Assembly: GCF_945859705.1 (NCBI RefSeq)
Contig: NC_079137.1
Coordinates: forward strand, 60,978,552-61,042,551
Source of the DNA: Episyrphus balteatus
Lineage: Eukaryota > Arthropoda > Insecta > Diptera > Syrphidae
DNA: 64,000 nucleotides
Direction: 5' to 3'
A model generated the notes under the pieces. It saw nothing but the letters and a program-made list of their open reading frames with translations, did not search any database and was not told the origin of the DNA. The stretch's first letter is position 1. Each line of letters starts with the position of its first letter. A program made the translations under genes and the position numbers. Below are positions 1 through 11,870 of the stretch, piece by piece.

Positions 1-351
1 GCTTCCCTAATTATTTTTGAAAATCATACATTTCAATAAAATTTTATATAAAACATAACCCTCACTCTGTCAGCGCTTTCCACATAGAAAATAGAGAGAG
101 CTGAGCTGTGCCATCACTTGGCTATGAATTTTATATAAAATTTCAACAGAATTCATGAATTTGCATTCATGCGAATGCACAGGGGATTAATTAAATTTTC
201 ATCAAATGCGAATTAAATTGCCGTGATTTATGGATTTATCCGCTTCGTGCAACTGCACACAAATTTGTCAAACACCTCGCTCTTGACGTGAATGTGGCAA
301 TGATGCGCGACGCGACGAAGAAAAACGTCAGCTTCAGTTATTGCCGTTGTC

Positions 352-395
352 GATGATGATGATGATGCTGCTTGGGATGATTATGATGATGATGG
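352..395 (+). repeat. GAT trinucleotide microsatellite (imperfect)
   Basis: Repeated GATGAT units are interrupted by a GCTGCTTGG segment and then resume as GATTATGATGATGATGG. Further ATCATC-type words lie at about 452-520 on the same strand, so the neighbourhood is generally GAT/ATC-rich. The short open frames over it owe their Asp, Met and Ile runs to this repeat. Confidence 0.8.
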
Positions 396-751
396 TGAGG
401 CGCTGTTGTCTCCGCGATACTTGATGGTTGTCGTGTAGCGTGTTGTGGTTAACATCATCATCTGTTGTCTTCGGTCTTTTCTCTCCTGTGTCAAACATCA
501 TCATCGCCATCATTAACAACCATTCGCGGCAAACAACTTTATATATCGCCACATTCACCAAATCTGCATATTATATCCCTCCGCTCTGCACCGCCATATT
601 GCCAACAGGATGTGCGCGCGGCATCATCTATTGCAGAAGTATCTTTCGCCTAGGTAAAAAGTGTCTGGTGAGAGTGTTACCAATTTGTCAAAAGCACCCC
701 GACTTTGACAATAATAAAATGTCTACTCTGTGAATGTTGATCGCGGGGTGG

Positions 752-783
752 TATAAAGGACGGGTGGCGCAGGGCGCAGCAGT
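752..783 (+). promoter_or_regulatory. Candidate core promoter: TATA box with initiator-like CAGT
   Basis: TATAAA at 752-757 sits in a locally GC-rich stretch. CAGT lies at 780-783 with its A at 781, which puts the first T of the TATA about 29 bases upstream. That spacing and the CAGT word match the insect TATA plus initiator arrangement. I see no clear downstream promoter element at +28. No convincing open frame or splice signal follows within a few hundred bases, so a downstream transcript is hypothetical. Chance occurrence is quite possible in AT-rich DNA. Confidence 0.25.
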
Positions 784-2490
784 GCAGGCCAAAAGCAATT
801 GAGAGAACACTTGAAAAGGATTAACCCCCTGTGTTGCGGCTTTTTAATTTTATTCATTTTCTATTCAATTTTTTAAAATGATGGCAAAATAGGTATTCGT
901 TCGTCCTTAAAGGACTTTTATAAGGACGAACGGGATGATGATAATTTGTTTCAAAACTGACGATGATGATGTTGATGCAGGTGTGGATTGGAATGTTGTT
1001 ACTGTCTCGAGTGTAGCCACTTTTTATTCCGCACGCGAGTCCTTCTTCTTCCTTAACGAGATGATTAATAGTTCTTTTTGGTCTCTCGTCCTGTCGTGCA
1101 TCCTGGCAAGTTATTATCCTGTTTGTTAGGATTTTGATTTGTTGCTATATTTGCCCGGGGGGAGGCTTTATAGTTATACCCTTCGCAAATATATAATAAT
1201 TCTGCGTGAGTGTCGTGAGTCCTTTTTTTTCGTATCCTTGATGGCTTTTATACAAAATAATCCAGCGGAATTGTTTATATTTTTATTTATTACTTTTAGT
1301 TTTTTTTTGTATTATTTTCAAACAATTGACTGGGTGTCCATCCGACTTGAGTATCCGTTTGGAAATAATGCATAAGCACACCCATCCTGAAGCGCATGAT
1401 GTTTGGGTGGTGTACACAATGATAATTTATTTCTTCCTGTGAGAATACAATAATACAATAGGGAAAAAACTATGAGAGAAATGAATTATTTGCTGTAAAA
1501 TTAGGAAATACTTAGAGGGATGATTAGAAGATACATTTGCATAAATTTGTCATAATTTTATTGGAATTATATTGGCTGGTGTAGTGTCATTGTTTATAGT
1601 TCTTAAGTGCGTGTAATTTGTGAAAGGATATACGCGGTGGTGATTTTTATGGGATTTAACGAGCAAAATAATTTATTAGCTGCGTAAACATATTGTTATT
1701 TTTTTAGAAGTAAAAGAGCTTAGTACCTTTTTGATATGCAATAAGGTTTGGTTTGACAAATTAACATTATTATATTTTAAGCTTTTGGAGTTATTTTTTG
1801 GGTAGCTCAATAATGTTATGTTATTTGAAAATTCATATAAAATAAAATAAACTATAGTTGACAAATAAACTCTTTGATCTCATTTATGAATAAGGCTTAA
1901 AGAGACCTTGATTTTGATGTATCACTCGATAGATTTGGAAGAAATTTTTGAAAATCAATTTTTTTAAGACAAGGGGTACCACTTGGATTTTTTTTTTTTT
2001 CGAAAATGTGAAAAAAAAAAAAATAGATTTGTAACTTTTTAGCTAGATTTATAGGCCTGTTCACTGTGAACTCATATCTGTAAACCAAATCTTGTTTCGA
2101 GTATTATATCAGAAAAAAGGGAGGGGACTAAACCGAAACAATTGGTGACGAAATGTGTAATTTAACCAAAAAATCTCATAACTTAACTTTAGACGCATCA
2201 TGATTCTACCGAAAACACGGATTTTTAAGGAAAGGTTCTTTTTTTTATGTTTTTTGTTCTATTAACAACATAAAATATAGAAATAATAATTTCATCATTA
2301 TTATGTTCATGGTGGATAATCAGTTTTAGTATTTTTTTGGTTGATTTCAAAGAAGTAAGAAAGAAAATAGCTTTAAATAATAACAAAAAAACATTAATAA
2401 ACAAAAACTTAATATTTAAGAGAAAATCCTTGTTTTTAAATACAAAAATATTAAATTTCATTGTATTGGATTTAGAAATGTAATAATGCC

Positions 2491-3873
2491 AAAGTATTAA
2501 AACTAGTTTAAATTAAATAGTAGAGTTACTAAAGCAAATTATTAGGGAACCCGGCCGAACAGCTCTGATTTTGACGATTTTTTTTTCAAATGTAGGTAAT
2601 TAAAAATACTTTAAAGTCTATAGATTAAAATTAAATTTTTTTTAACAAAACCATTTTTTTTTTTGCTAAAATTTCATAAAACAAATGATAGCAAAAGATT
2701 CTCGAGGTAAATTTAAGGGAAAAAAAATATAAGGGAGTAAGGGACAATCTTCCATCGTTTAAGCGATAAATGCAATTTTCTAACAATCTGACTTCAAACA
2801 CCTAAAAAAAAAAAAAAAATATTTTGAAAACAACAGCAACACCTACAATATTTTAAAATAAATTTTTAAACAGCCAGAAGCTCATTCTTATCTCACAAAT
2901 TAAAATCCACTAAATTTAATTAAGAGTTTTTGAAAAAATGGTCCTCAAACTCAGAATTAAAAAAAAAATGTTATTAAAAAAATTTAAAATGACTTTTTTC
3001 CAAACTTTTTCTAATAAAATATGAATTTATTTAAAAAAAATATTTTGCCATAAATATTATCAGTTGAATTTCGAAGCAGAAAAGGTAATATATGTATATT
3101 ACACTTTTGAAAAAAAAAAACAAAATTAAAAATTACTTCAATTTTTTTGATAAAAACTGAATTTTTGCATTGAAATAATTAATTTTCTCAAAGACTTTGG
3201 TAAATAAGAACTTTAAAGTTTTGCTATTTAACTTTCAACAGTAAGGGTTATTAAATAAATAAAAAATAATTTTATATTTAGATGTTGAACTTAAAAAAAA
3301 AATAAGTTAAATTTATTTTCAAAAAAAAAAGTTCTTCGAAAATGAAATACTTTATAATTTTTTTCAGTTACCATTCTTTCAAAAGCCCTTACTACAATTA
3401 ACTTAATTTTAATTTAACAAATATGACTAAGCTTCTAGCTTTTTAAAAATGTATATTTAAATATTGTAGGTGTTGCCGTTGTGTTCAAATATTTTTTTTT
3501 TGTATTTGAAGTCAATTAATAAGAAAATTACATCTATCGCTTGAACGATGGAAGATTGTCCCTCACTCACATATATTTTTTTTCCTTGAATTTCCTAGAC
3601 AATCTTTTGGCATCAATTAATTTATGAAATTTAAGAAAATTTTTTGAAAAAAAATTGTTTTTGTTCACAAAAATCTTCAATTAAATTTAAAAAAATCAAA
3701 ACGGCAACACCGGCAATTTTTAATCTATAGACTTTAAAGTATTTTTAATTACCGACGTTTGAAAAAAAGATCATCAAAATCTAAGCTGTTCGGCCGGGTT
3801 CCCTAATATTGCCAATTTTTGAGCTTTAGTTACTCCACTAAAACAGCGTAATTTTTTTTATTTTAATACTTTT
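2491..3873. mobile_element. Foldback (long-inverted-repeat) element, ~1.4 kb
   Basis: The two halves are inverted copies of each other around a centre near 3,174-3,182. The best-matched part starts with ATTAGGGAACCCGGCCGAAC at 2541; its complement ends at 3807. The match continues inwards through a shared AATTAAAAATACTTTAAAG word, a GGGACAATCTTCCATCG word (from about 2740, complement about 3,547-3,563) and an AACACCTACAATATTT word. Weaker matching continues outwards to AAAGTATTAAAA (2491 and 3862-3873). I see no transposase frame. The structure is known for foldback and MITE-type elements. The arms carry many differences, so the copy looks moderately old. A target-site duplication is not clear. 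Confidence 0.8.
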
Positions 3874-4527
3874 GAGTATAAGATTTCCATTAAGTATGAT
3901 CTTAAAATGTTTTTTATTAATTTTATTTTTGAAAATCAACTCAATCATCCACTTTTCGTTATACTTGAAAAAGTGTTTTTCTTGCTATCAATACCTCCTA
4001 ATCATTTCCGTGGCTCCATTTAAAAAAATATGACAAGATTTACTTTATATATTTTTTAAGCCCTTGTTTTGCATAAGCTCTTAAACATATTGCATGTGCA
4101 CTTGTTTAGTCTTGATGCCAGTGGGCTTGTTGAAATAATTTTAATTTTTTTTTGCCATATATAATTTTTCTGGGGCCTGATAAATTTAAGTGATACAATA
4201 CCTATGCTAAATTTTAAATTTTTGGTAGGTAGGTACAAGCAGTTTTGCTGGAGTTTAAATTAATTCTATAAGAAAATTGTTTGATGGCTCTGGTTAGAAG
4301 AAAGTCTTTTTTAAATTCATTTTCAACCATATGACCAACTAACTACCAATTTAAAGTTAAAAAAAAAATAAGAACCGCCCTTGAGCTCATGAATTTTCAA
4401 AAATTCATTTGAGGAATAAAACGAAACTGCACATGTCTCCTATTCCATAATACAACAGCTTCGATAAATTTTAGACAAATTTAAATCTCACGGATTAAAG
4501 CCTTCTTTTAAACTTATTCCAGACCAA
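3874..4527. other. AT-rich noncoding DNA
   Basis: I see no gene or clear repeat structure. The only frame of note is 60 codons on the minus strand and is unrecognised. The stretch separates the foldback element from the Helitron. Confidence 0.5.
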
Positions 4528-5339
4528 TCTATTATATATATTAAAGTTTGGTTTTGTGTACATTCGCTAACCGGCCACACAGACTGACTCATTTTCTTAA
4601 TTTTTTTTGAAATCAAAGAGGCATAAGAGGAGAAGGTTTAAGGCAAAAAAATTCAAGATTTTATAGGGTAAATAGGGGTAACACGACATTGAAAAAAGAG
4701 GCTATTTTCTAAACGGTAAGTCGTAAAGAGTTGACTTTTTTTTTAAATGATAGACAAATTTATTCAATAGTTAAAAAAGGTATTGAAAAAATTCAAAAAA
4801 AATTTCAAAACCAAGTTGTGAGGGTTTTTTTGCAGTCATAGACCTTCGACAAAAGACTAATTAGAGGTACGCAAAATTTTGCACAGAAATTTGGGTTACA
4901 CCATAAGAAAGATATTTAAAAAAAAAATTAGGGGTCTAAAACGGATTTTTTTCATACAGGGCGTATTTTGAAATAAAAATTTTTGAAAAACAACCATTTT
5001 TAGGGACATTTTTTAGTAGTCTTTTACATCTTTTGATCTGGAGCTTACAAAAATTTGATTTATCTTTATTGAGCATCCTGATAATATTACCTTTCATTTG
5101 ATATATCACACATAACGCTACATTCACTACAAGCTTCACAATGGTAAATTAAAAAACTTAAAAAACGTTTTTAACATAGGCCACTTTTTTTAAATTTTAA
5201 AAGTGAATATTTTTAAATTAATTGGACGAACTTTTCAAGTTTTGATTTCCTTTTTGTATTGGGAATTATGACAAATTACAAAGTCGAAAATAGAAATAAA
5301 TACAAGAAATGGCGGAACGAAGTCCGCCGGGTCAGCTAG
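4528..5339 (+). mobile_element. Non-autonomous Helitron, complete, ~812 bp
   Basis: The left end is TC at 4528-4529, followed by an AT-rich TATTATATATATTAAAG stretch. The right end has a hairpin (stem GGCGGA at 5311-5316, loop ACGAAG, stem TCCGCC at 5323-5328), then GGGTCAG and CTAG at 5336-5339. The base before the element is A (4527) and the base after is T (5340). A TC start, a 3' hairpin about 10 bases before CTRR, insertion between A and T, and no target duplication are the defining Helitron features. There is no Rep/helicase frame, so it would need help in trans. An inner AGGGTAAATAGGGGTAA word at 4665 recurs near 21.53, 24.98 and 26.71 kb, marking related decayed copies. Confidence 0.88.
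5311..5339 (+). other. Helitron 3' terminal hairpin and CTAG end
   Basis: A perfect 6-bp stem with a 6-base loop (GGCGGA, ACGAAG, TCCGCC) is followed eight bases later by CTAG. In Helitrons this hairpin acts as the rolling-circle termination signal. The ends are intact, unlike the other Helitron-related sequence in this window. Confidence 0.85.
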
Positions 5340-8069
5340 TTGTCTTATAACATCGTTCACTGCATTTTTAATGTTATTAAGAAAGCCTTCAAGAATTAGT
5401 TAAAGCTTCTTTTTGCCATGTTAAAACACATTATAGAAGCTTTATCTATGTTAAAATAAGGTTGCTGTGAAACCTTATTGAGGATAAATTGCAACTTGAA
5501 TTTTTTGACATTAATGAACGTAGGTCAATTAATATTAAGGAATTCCTCATGTTCATGACATCAGTTTAAATTTAGACCCATTAGCGTCAATGAAAATAAT
5601 GCACTACTTCTCTAAACTTCAAAAGCGAATAATCAAAAACCATGTCAATAATAACTGTCAACAAATATGTAAAATAATTCAATCGATATATCAAATTAAA
5701 TAAAAATATTTTGCATTGCTATCAATATGCATAAAAAATAAACAAATTAAAAAGTGTTAATGTGTCATATCTCGGGCATAAATTTCCATTGCCAATTGGA
5801 TTAGAACCTTAACTTAATCTACTTAACTTAGTTCATCAAACATCAAACAATATCATTTCCAGCTATATTTATTCACTCATTCTGCCACTCATATCAAAAC
5901 ACAAAAATAATACTTTTTTGTTACTATATTCAACACTCCATTGTAAAATGTTTGAATACAAAGTTCGTTTATCAGCTCTTTTGTTTTTTTTTTTTTTTCT
6001 TTTTCAAAGTTCGAATTGAATAAAATCTTACATAAGTCTAAAATAAAATGCGATCTATATAACACATTCGACGAATACACAAAAGGTGTTAAAATATGCC
6101 AAAGCAACAAAAACCTCTTTTGCTCTAAAACAGGCAAAATATAATATCTCAAAAGCAATTCCGCCGACTTTGACTGGAAGGATTATAACTATAGAATTGA
6201 CTTCACACAGAAAGCATATTATATTGTCACGTATTATTGTGAAAATAATAATACAAAAATAAAAAAAAAAAAAACGTTTACTTTGGCAAACATACAAGTA
6301 TCGTTTGATCGATATAAATGAATGTGACATGAACACCTTTACACCATTCACACAATGACGACCATTTTGTTCGAGAATTCGTGTATTAGACAGACATAAA
6401 TGTGATGTGCCTAAGCAATTAAGCCAATCAATTTTCTAAATGGTAAACCATGCGGATGAGAGTTATTTCTTCTAATAGTATCCCCAAACAGGGGTATTAT
6501 TTATCACTCTCTATCTCCCTCTCACACACTTTATTAACACTTTTTCCATAAATTGGACACAATTTTGGGGTAAACGATGCATCAGTTCAGTAACTCTACC
6601 GGGACTGGTGTCTTGACTGTAAGCATAAAATTTTATTATGTTCGTAGGTGCAAACAAAAAGACTGTGTCGTGGAGACAGTAGAAGTGTAAACACAGGTGA
6701 CGCCTGACGCCCCAAACAAACCTCTCTCAACCTTACCTTAAGGTACTGAAATTTATGTTTGTGCAGTACAGTGTGTGCACAAGGCAACGACAGACGGAAG
6801 TCAAATAATCTACAAAAACTTGTCAAAGGTAACAAAATAACGAAAACAAAAATTTTTTGTCCAGGGGCGGACTTATGTTACATTTACAAGTTAGGGCGAA
6901 AATTTTTTCTTAAAAGAGGCGCCTAGTAAAAAGTGCTCCAAATTTAAGAAACTTTACAAAGAAGTGAAAGATATTTCGAATTTATACTTAAAAAGAGGAT
7001 TTCAATGCAAATTAAAACTATAGTCAAAAAGTTGAGGATTCGTTCCTGGTGCCTTTTTTCAATGTTTTTAAATCTAAAACGTTCACAATTATTTTTGTTT
7101 TTTATTTATTTAAATTAACACTTGGAAAAAAAACATTTTCGTATAAAATATAACCCAGCGCCTTATCTTACCACAAAAATCAAAATCCACTCCTGTCTTT
7201 GTTCATAGCAAAGACGCTTGTCAATGATGTAACAAATAATGCAAATATTAGACATATCTGTTAAGTCCCTCAAAAACCCATCACTAGACAATTTGCTTAG
7301 TGCAATGTGTGATGTAAAATTATGTAGATTTGTCTGAATATGCATCAGCAGCATCAAACCCTTTAGGTTTTTTTTTTTCGTTTCTTTGCTGTTTGTGTGA
7401 ATGTGCTCCCTTTGTAATGGACTTATAACAATCGAAAGATGATAATGACGCGCATCATTGTGTTATAGGAAAAAAGTGGACATATCAGAAAGTGCAGTGG
7501 CATTTTGGTAAGTCTTTAGGAATCCAATACTAATTGATTAGGTAAAGTTATCGTTTGACTGACACTGGTACTGAATCGGACGGACGAACCAGTGTAGATG
7601 GAAACTATCTTTGGACAATTTGGTGCCATGTGATAATTTTAACAGACCATTCAAAAGAAAAAAAAACAACGTGTTATTTTGGTAGTTGTTGATAGTAGCA
7701 TGAAACAATCGTGGCAATGTTGGATTTTTGGAGTGAAATAAAGAAAATAAATATTTGAGTTGAAGGAGAATTTGGTTTCTAGGAATTCATGATCCTTCTT
7801 TTGTTTGTAGTTTGTTCTGTTAAAAATGAGAGAAGATTCACCAAATATGGCTTTCAAGAAAAAAAAAAAGAGGTTGTCTGTAAAGTCGGTTTACGGACGA
7901 TAACTTTATTGATAAAGTCATAAGAAAACAGGTTGTTTGCTTTTGTTAAAAAAATGATTTCTTATAGTAAATTACTTAAGCTAAAGTTTAAGACCTTACA
8001 TATTTATATCCATATGTTTTAAAGACAAACGGGATAACTATTTGAATCCAATCATAATTTACAAGAAAA
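5340..8069. other. AT-rich noncoding DNA, no supported gene
   Basis: Frames of up to 98 codons occur but are unrecognised and rich in F, I and K. A 27-bp word related to AAAGTTCGCTGCTCAGC (diverged here) lies at about 5960-5986 next to a T run. The stretch 6.36-6.84 kb has a more balanced base composition and may be unique sequence. No RNA gene was recognised. Confidence 0.5.
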
Positions 8070-8700
8070 AGCATACAAAAATACCTTTTGTTTTATTTTC
8101 TCATTATATCAATTTTTTATATGAAAAGCTTAAAAAAAATTACATCATTAAAGTTTTAATATTTCTTCCAAAGAATAAAGCCATACTTATTTTTTTACAA
8201 TGCGTAAAAGGTATAAAAATAATTTTTCATGAAAAAAGTAAAAAAAAAATCATTCTTTTCTATCTTTTAACACCATTAAATCCATTTTTTTATACGGCTG
8301 CTTATAATATATTTTATACTATGTGAAAGTTTTTTATTTCACCTTTTATATGAGGCTTCAATTATATTTCTACGATGCCTACAAGAAAAGTAAGAATTTT
8401 TTAAAGCCAACCAACGACGAAATTTGGAACTGAGATTACGGTACTTCCCACACTGGTGGCTGGTCATGGTCATGAGCAACAGATTTCCACAGGTGTTTTG
8501 AAGTTTTTCTGAAGTTTTTTAAATTTAACATTGTGTAACTTGTAGTAAATGTACCGTTATGTGTAATAAATCAAATGAAAGGTAATATTATCATCATGTT
8601 CATTAAAGTTAAATCAAATTTTAATGTGCTGTAGATCAAAAGATAGAACGTGTTAAAAAATAGAACTTTATTTTACCGTTATCTCAAAATTTGTGAATTA
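8070..8700. repeat. Dispersed repeat, copy A of three
   Basis: The copy shares ordered words with copies at 11.16-11.87 and 13.81-14.43 kb. These include a TATTTCACCTTTTATATGA word, AAGTAAGAATTTTTTAAAGC followed by CCAACCA, and a TGGCTGGTCAT...CAACAGAT...CCACAGG segment shared with the third copy. Its last part (about 8,560-8,650, CAAATGAAAGGTAATATTAT and AGATCAAAAGATA) matches the complement of the Helitron interior near 5,040-5,105. The minus strand would therefore be the Helitron-like orientation. I see no intact Helitron ends. The 94-codon frame at 8042-8326 lies inside it and is not believable as a gene. Confidence 0.65.
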
Positions 8701-11163
8701 AGATTTATGCCACCGACCGCCACTACTAAAAATTTCAGATGGAACAGGAGAAAATGGCGTCACTTTTTCGTGGATGCTGCCATAGTTCATCGATTTATAA
8801 GACGTTACCACGTCAGTAAACGTTATAACGTTTTTGAAAAAATACTTTGCAAAGCAATTTTCCAAACTTCAAGAATTTTACAATATGCATTTAATTAATT
8901 TAATACTACAAAAGTATGAAATGATTTATTTTTGTTGTTGCTTAATAAAATGCCTACAAAAATATTTTTAAGATTAAGACCTATTAAATAATTCGTCATA
9001 ACTTTTTTTCTTCAAATGTGCAGATAAAAAATAAAACTACGCATAAAAATAATAAATAAAAGGTTTACTTTTCCAAAAGATCAAAAGGTCCTCCAAGAAT
9101 TGTAAAAACAAGAAGCCAGTAAATCCGACCACCAAAAATTTTCCAAAACATTTAACAAAGCACAAAAAAAAAAAAAACTTGTATCACTTTGCTTGCTTTT
9201 GCATTGCGCACATATTAAACCGATATTAAGGTTTTATTGTTCGCACGCCATTATCCTTTTGATAAGCAAAAAATTGACAAACAAAAGATAAAGAATGGTA
9301 ACAGTATAAAAAGAGTAGGTAGTATGCAAATGGACACAATTTTCGGACAATAATTGTTATACATCTGCCTTCTGATATGTTTTCTTTAGTTTAAATTTTT
9401 GTCTTATGTTTTGTTTAAGGATCTATTCATTCATTCCCAAAAAAAACTATTAGAAAAAAAAAGAAACCAGAAGTCCTTCGCATACAAAACTACCTTGAAC
9501 CCTTTTTGTGCCAAAAAAAGAAGAAGCTTTTTTGAAGAACGTTTACCCTCTTTACAATTTTTATTCTAAATACGATGACCATATGAATTGGAACTCTCAT
9601 TTGAGAAGGCCCTCATTCTTTTTCTTTTTTCTTTTGTCAAATTCTTGTTTGTTTGCTTTGTGATTTGCCTCCAAACACAATCGAAATAGTGAAACTAATA
9701 GACCAAAGGTCAGACAGAGATTTGGACACTTCGCGAAATATAAATATACAAGTCGTTGTCGCTCAATGAATTAGTCGCCCAAGGCGAGAGGTTTCATTCT
9801 CATTTTTATTTGTTGTTATCTTTTCAGAACCAAAAAAGAACCCTTTTGTTGAAAACAAACAATGGATCTTGTTAGCACATTTACTATACACATTTATCTT
9901 TCAAAAGAAGATGAAATTTTTTGCATATAATTTTATGTTGGTTGCTTTTTTTTATGATCCTACGCATATTGGAAGGCATATAAGTAAGAATTAATAATTT
10001 TGTGCGATCGTTTTATGATCACTGGAGGACAAAAGATAAATATGCCAAAAGGGGGTTTTTGTTAGCCTTTGAATTGCTATATTTATACAGAGGAGAGAAA
10101 TACAAAATTTTTATTCTTTTCAAGAAAAGTGACGGGAAACTGACTGTAACATATGTTGCAGCTTTTATCTTTTCTCATATTTTGAATGGCACTTTAACTG
10201 TGAGTACCCTTTTTACGATCACACACTTAATACAATGGTTATGATGAGTTTTTGTACTTTTTTTTTCTTTGAGAGTAATAAAAGTTTTAAAATTGCTCAT
10301 TTTGCTGCTAGTTTTGTACATCCAAGTACCTAAAATCTACTCCAACATCATTTAGGAGTAATAATGGCTTTGTCAGAAATATGTTAGTGTATAGACGATC
10401 AGAAGAATTCTTAGTTTAAGAAAGCTAGCTTCCAAAGTGGGACTAAGTCTCAAAATGTATCTCTAACTTACTTTTATATCATTATTTTTTTTTTTTAAAT
10501 AAGAAAAAAATATAAAGTTCGCTGCTCAGCTCTTTTGTTTAAACGAGGCGAAGTTTTAAAAAGACAGTATCTACCTATTTAAAACTTCTAATCATAGATA
10601 TCAACATAAAAATACGGTCAATACCAAGTAATTTGTACATTCCATTATCACGAATATGCAAATCGTACGTCACGTACAGACATCTCTGAACTAATACTGT
10701 AAATATTTTCAGACTGTTTCCTTCGAAGTAATTCATTTAGTTTGCAACGACATGAATCATATTTAATGAACACAAAAAATAAAGTCTAAACTTAACGATG
10801 CAATTTAATTAAAATAAAACAAAAGTCACGTACAGACATTTAAAGTCAATCAAACATTAGTATTTAATCAAAATTGATTTTTTTTTTGTTATCTTGAAGG
10901 AAAATTCCAAGGCTATAAAAGCCTTGGTGAGTTTCGAAAATTTTAACAGAATGTGTCAGAAATTGATGTTAAAGTAAGAAATTTTAACTAAGATGTTAAA
11001 CATAATTGTATTTTAATAAACAACCGTCAAAAAATAAATTTTTAAAGTAATATGAGTAAAGTTACACAGATATTTCTTATTTCACATCAATAACAATTAC
11101 AAAGGGTTTTTTTTCTCGAAATGAATGAATTAAAAATCGTAATACAGTTTAAAAAAGAAAAAA
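8701..11163. other. AT-rich noncoding DNA
   Basis: I see no recognisable gene. The 82-codon frame at 8650-8898 and the 80-codon frame at 10002-10244 match no family I know. A 27-bp word (AAAGTTCGCTGCTCAGC plus TCTTTTGTTT) at 10514-10540 recurs elsewhere in the window. The stretch 9.2-9.9 kb looks single-copy. Confidence 0.5.
10514..10540 (+). repeat. 27-bp dispersed word, copy 2
   Basis: AAAGTTCGCTGCTCAGC followed directly by TCTTTTGTTT. An identical copy starts at 38406, a copy with three differences at 33574, and a more diverged one at 5960. Each is preceded by an A/T-rich stretch, which suggests a transposon end or the junction of a decayed element. The parent element is not identified. 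Confidence 0.6.
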
Positions 11164-11870
11164 TGTGCGCAATTCACACGTGGTTAAAGTTAAACGTTAA
11201 AAATCATTTTAAAAAAATCGAAAAAAAATATAACTTTTTTTATTCCATCACTTTGTTTATATGACAACCTACAATAAATTTTATACCATCTGAAAACTTA
11301 TTGTTTCAGCAGAAAAAATATTTATACCGACCATGTCTATACAACATCTACAAAAAGAGCTAGAATTTTTTTCATCCAATCAGTTTTCATCAAAAAAAGC
11401 AAAAAATCAATCTCTTTTCTCTTCTTAAGCCATTTAATCCATTTTTTCAAAAGACAACCTATAACAAATTTTATATCATCTGAAAGCTTGTTATTTCACC
11501 TTTTATATGACGCTTCAATCATATTTCTAGCATGTCTACAAAAAAAGTAAGAATTTTTTAAAGCCAACCATGTAAAAATTTCAAACTGATGTCATCGGCA
11601 ACAAATCTTCATAGGTTTTTTGAGGTATTTTTAAAGTTTTTCAATTAAAGATTATATAACTTGTAGAGCACGTACCGTTATGTGTGATATATTAAATGAA
11701 AGGTAATATTATCAGCATGCGTATTAAAGTTAAATAAATTTGTTATGTTCTCTAGATCAAAAGATATAACATCTTTAGAAAAAGAACATCTTTTCACCGT
11801 TATCTCAGTTGAAATTTTGCACAATCATAATTTATGTAATTACCTATCTACTGTATAAATTTCATTAATC
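11164..11870. repeat. Dispersed repeat, copy B of three
   Basis: It starts with a GCAATTCACACGTGG word that is also at the start of copy C (13,812). It contains TATATCATCTGAAAGCTTG, TATTTCACCTTTTATATGA, the AAGTAAGAATTTTTTAAAGC word, a GGTAATATTATCAGCATGC module and AGATCAAAAGATATAAC. The last two modules match the complement of the Helitron interior. The order of words is the same as in copies A and C, so the three are diverged copies of one family. No coding frame lies in it. Confidence 0.65.

Larger units (their letters stand above)
1..2490. other. Unique-looking noncoding DNA, no supported gene
   Basis: The sequence is moderately AT-rich, with better base balance in the first 1.2 kb than further on. 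It holds a GAT microsatellite (about 352-395) and a TATA-like promoter candidate (752-783). The short open frames here (60-101 codons) are low-complexity or hydrophobic and resemble no family I know. Runs of A or T become frequent after about 1,900. It could be intronic or intergenic. The better-balanced first kilobase could hold a conserved regulatory element, but nothing in the sequence proves it. Confidence 0.6.
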
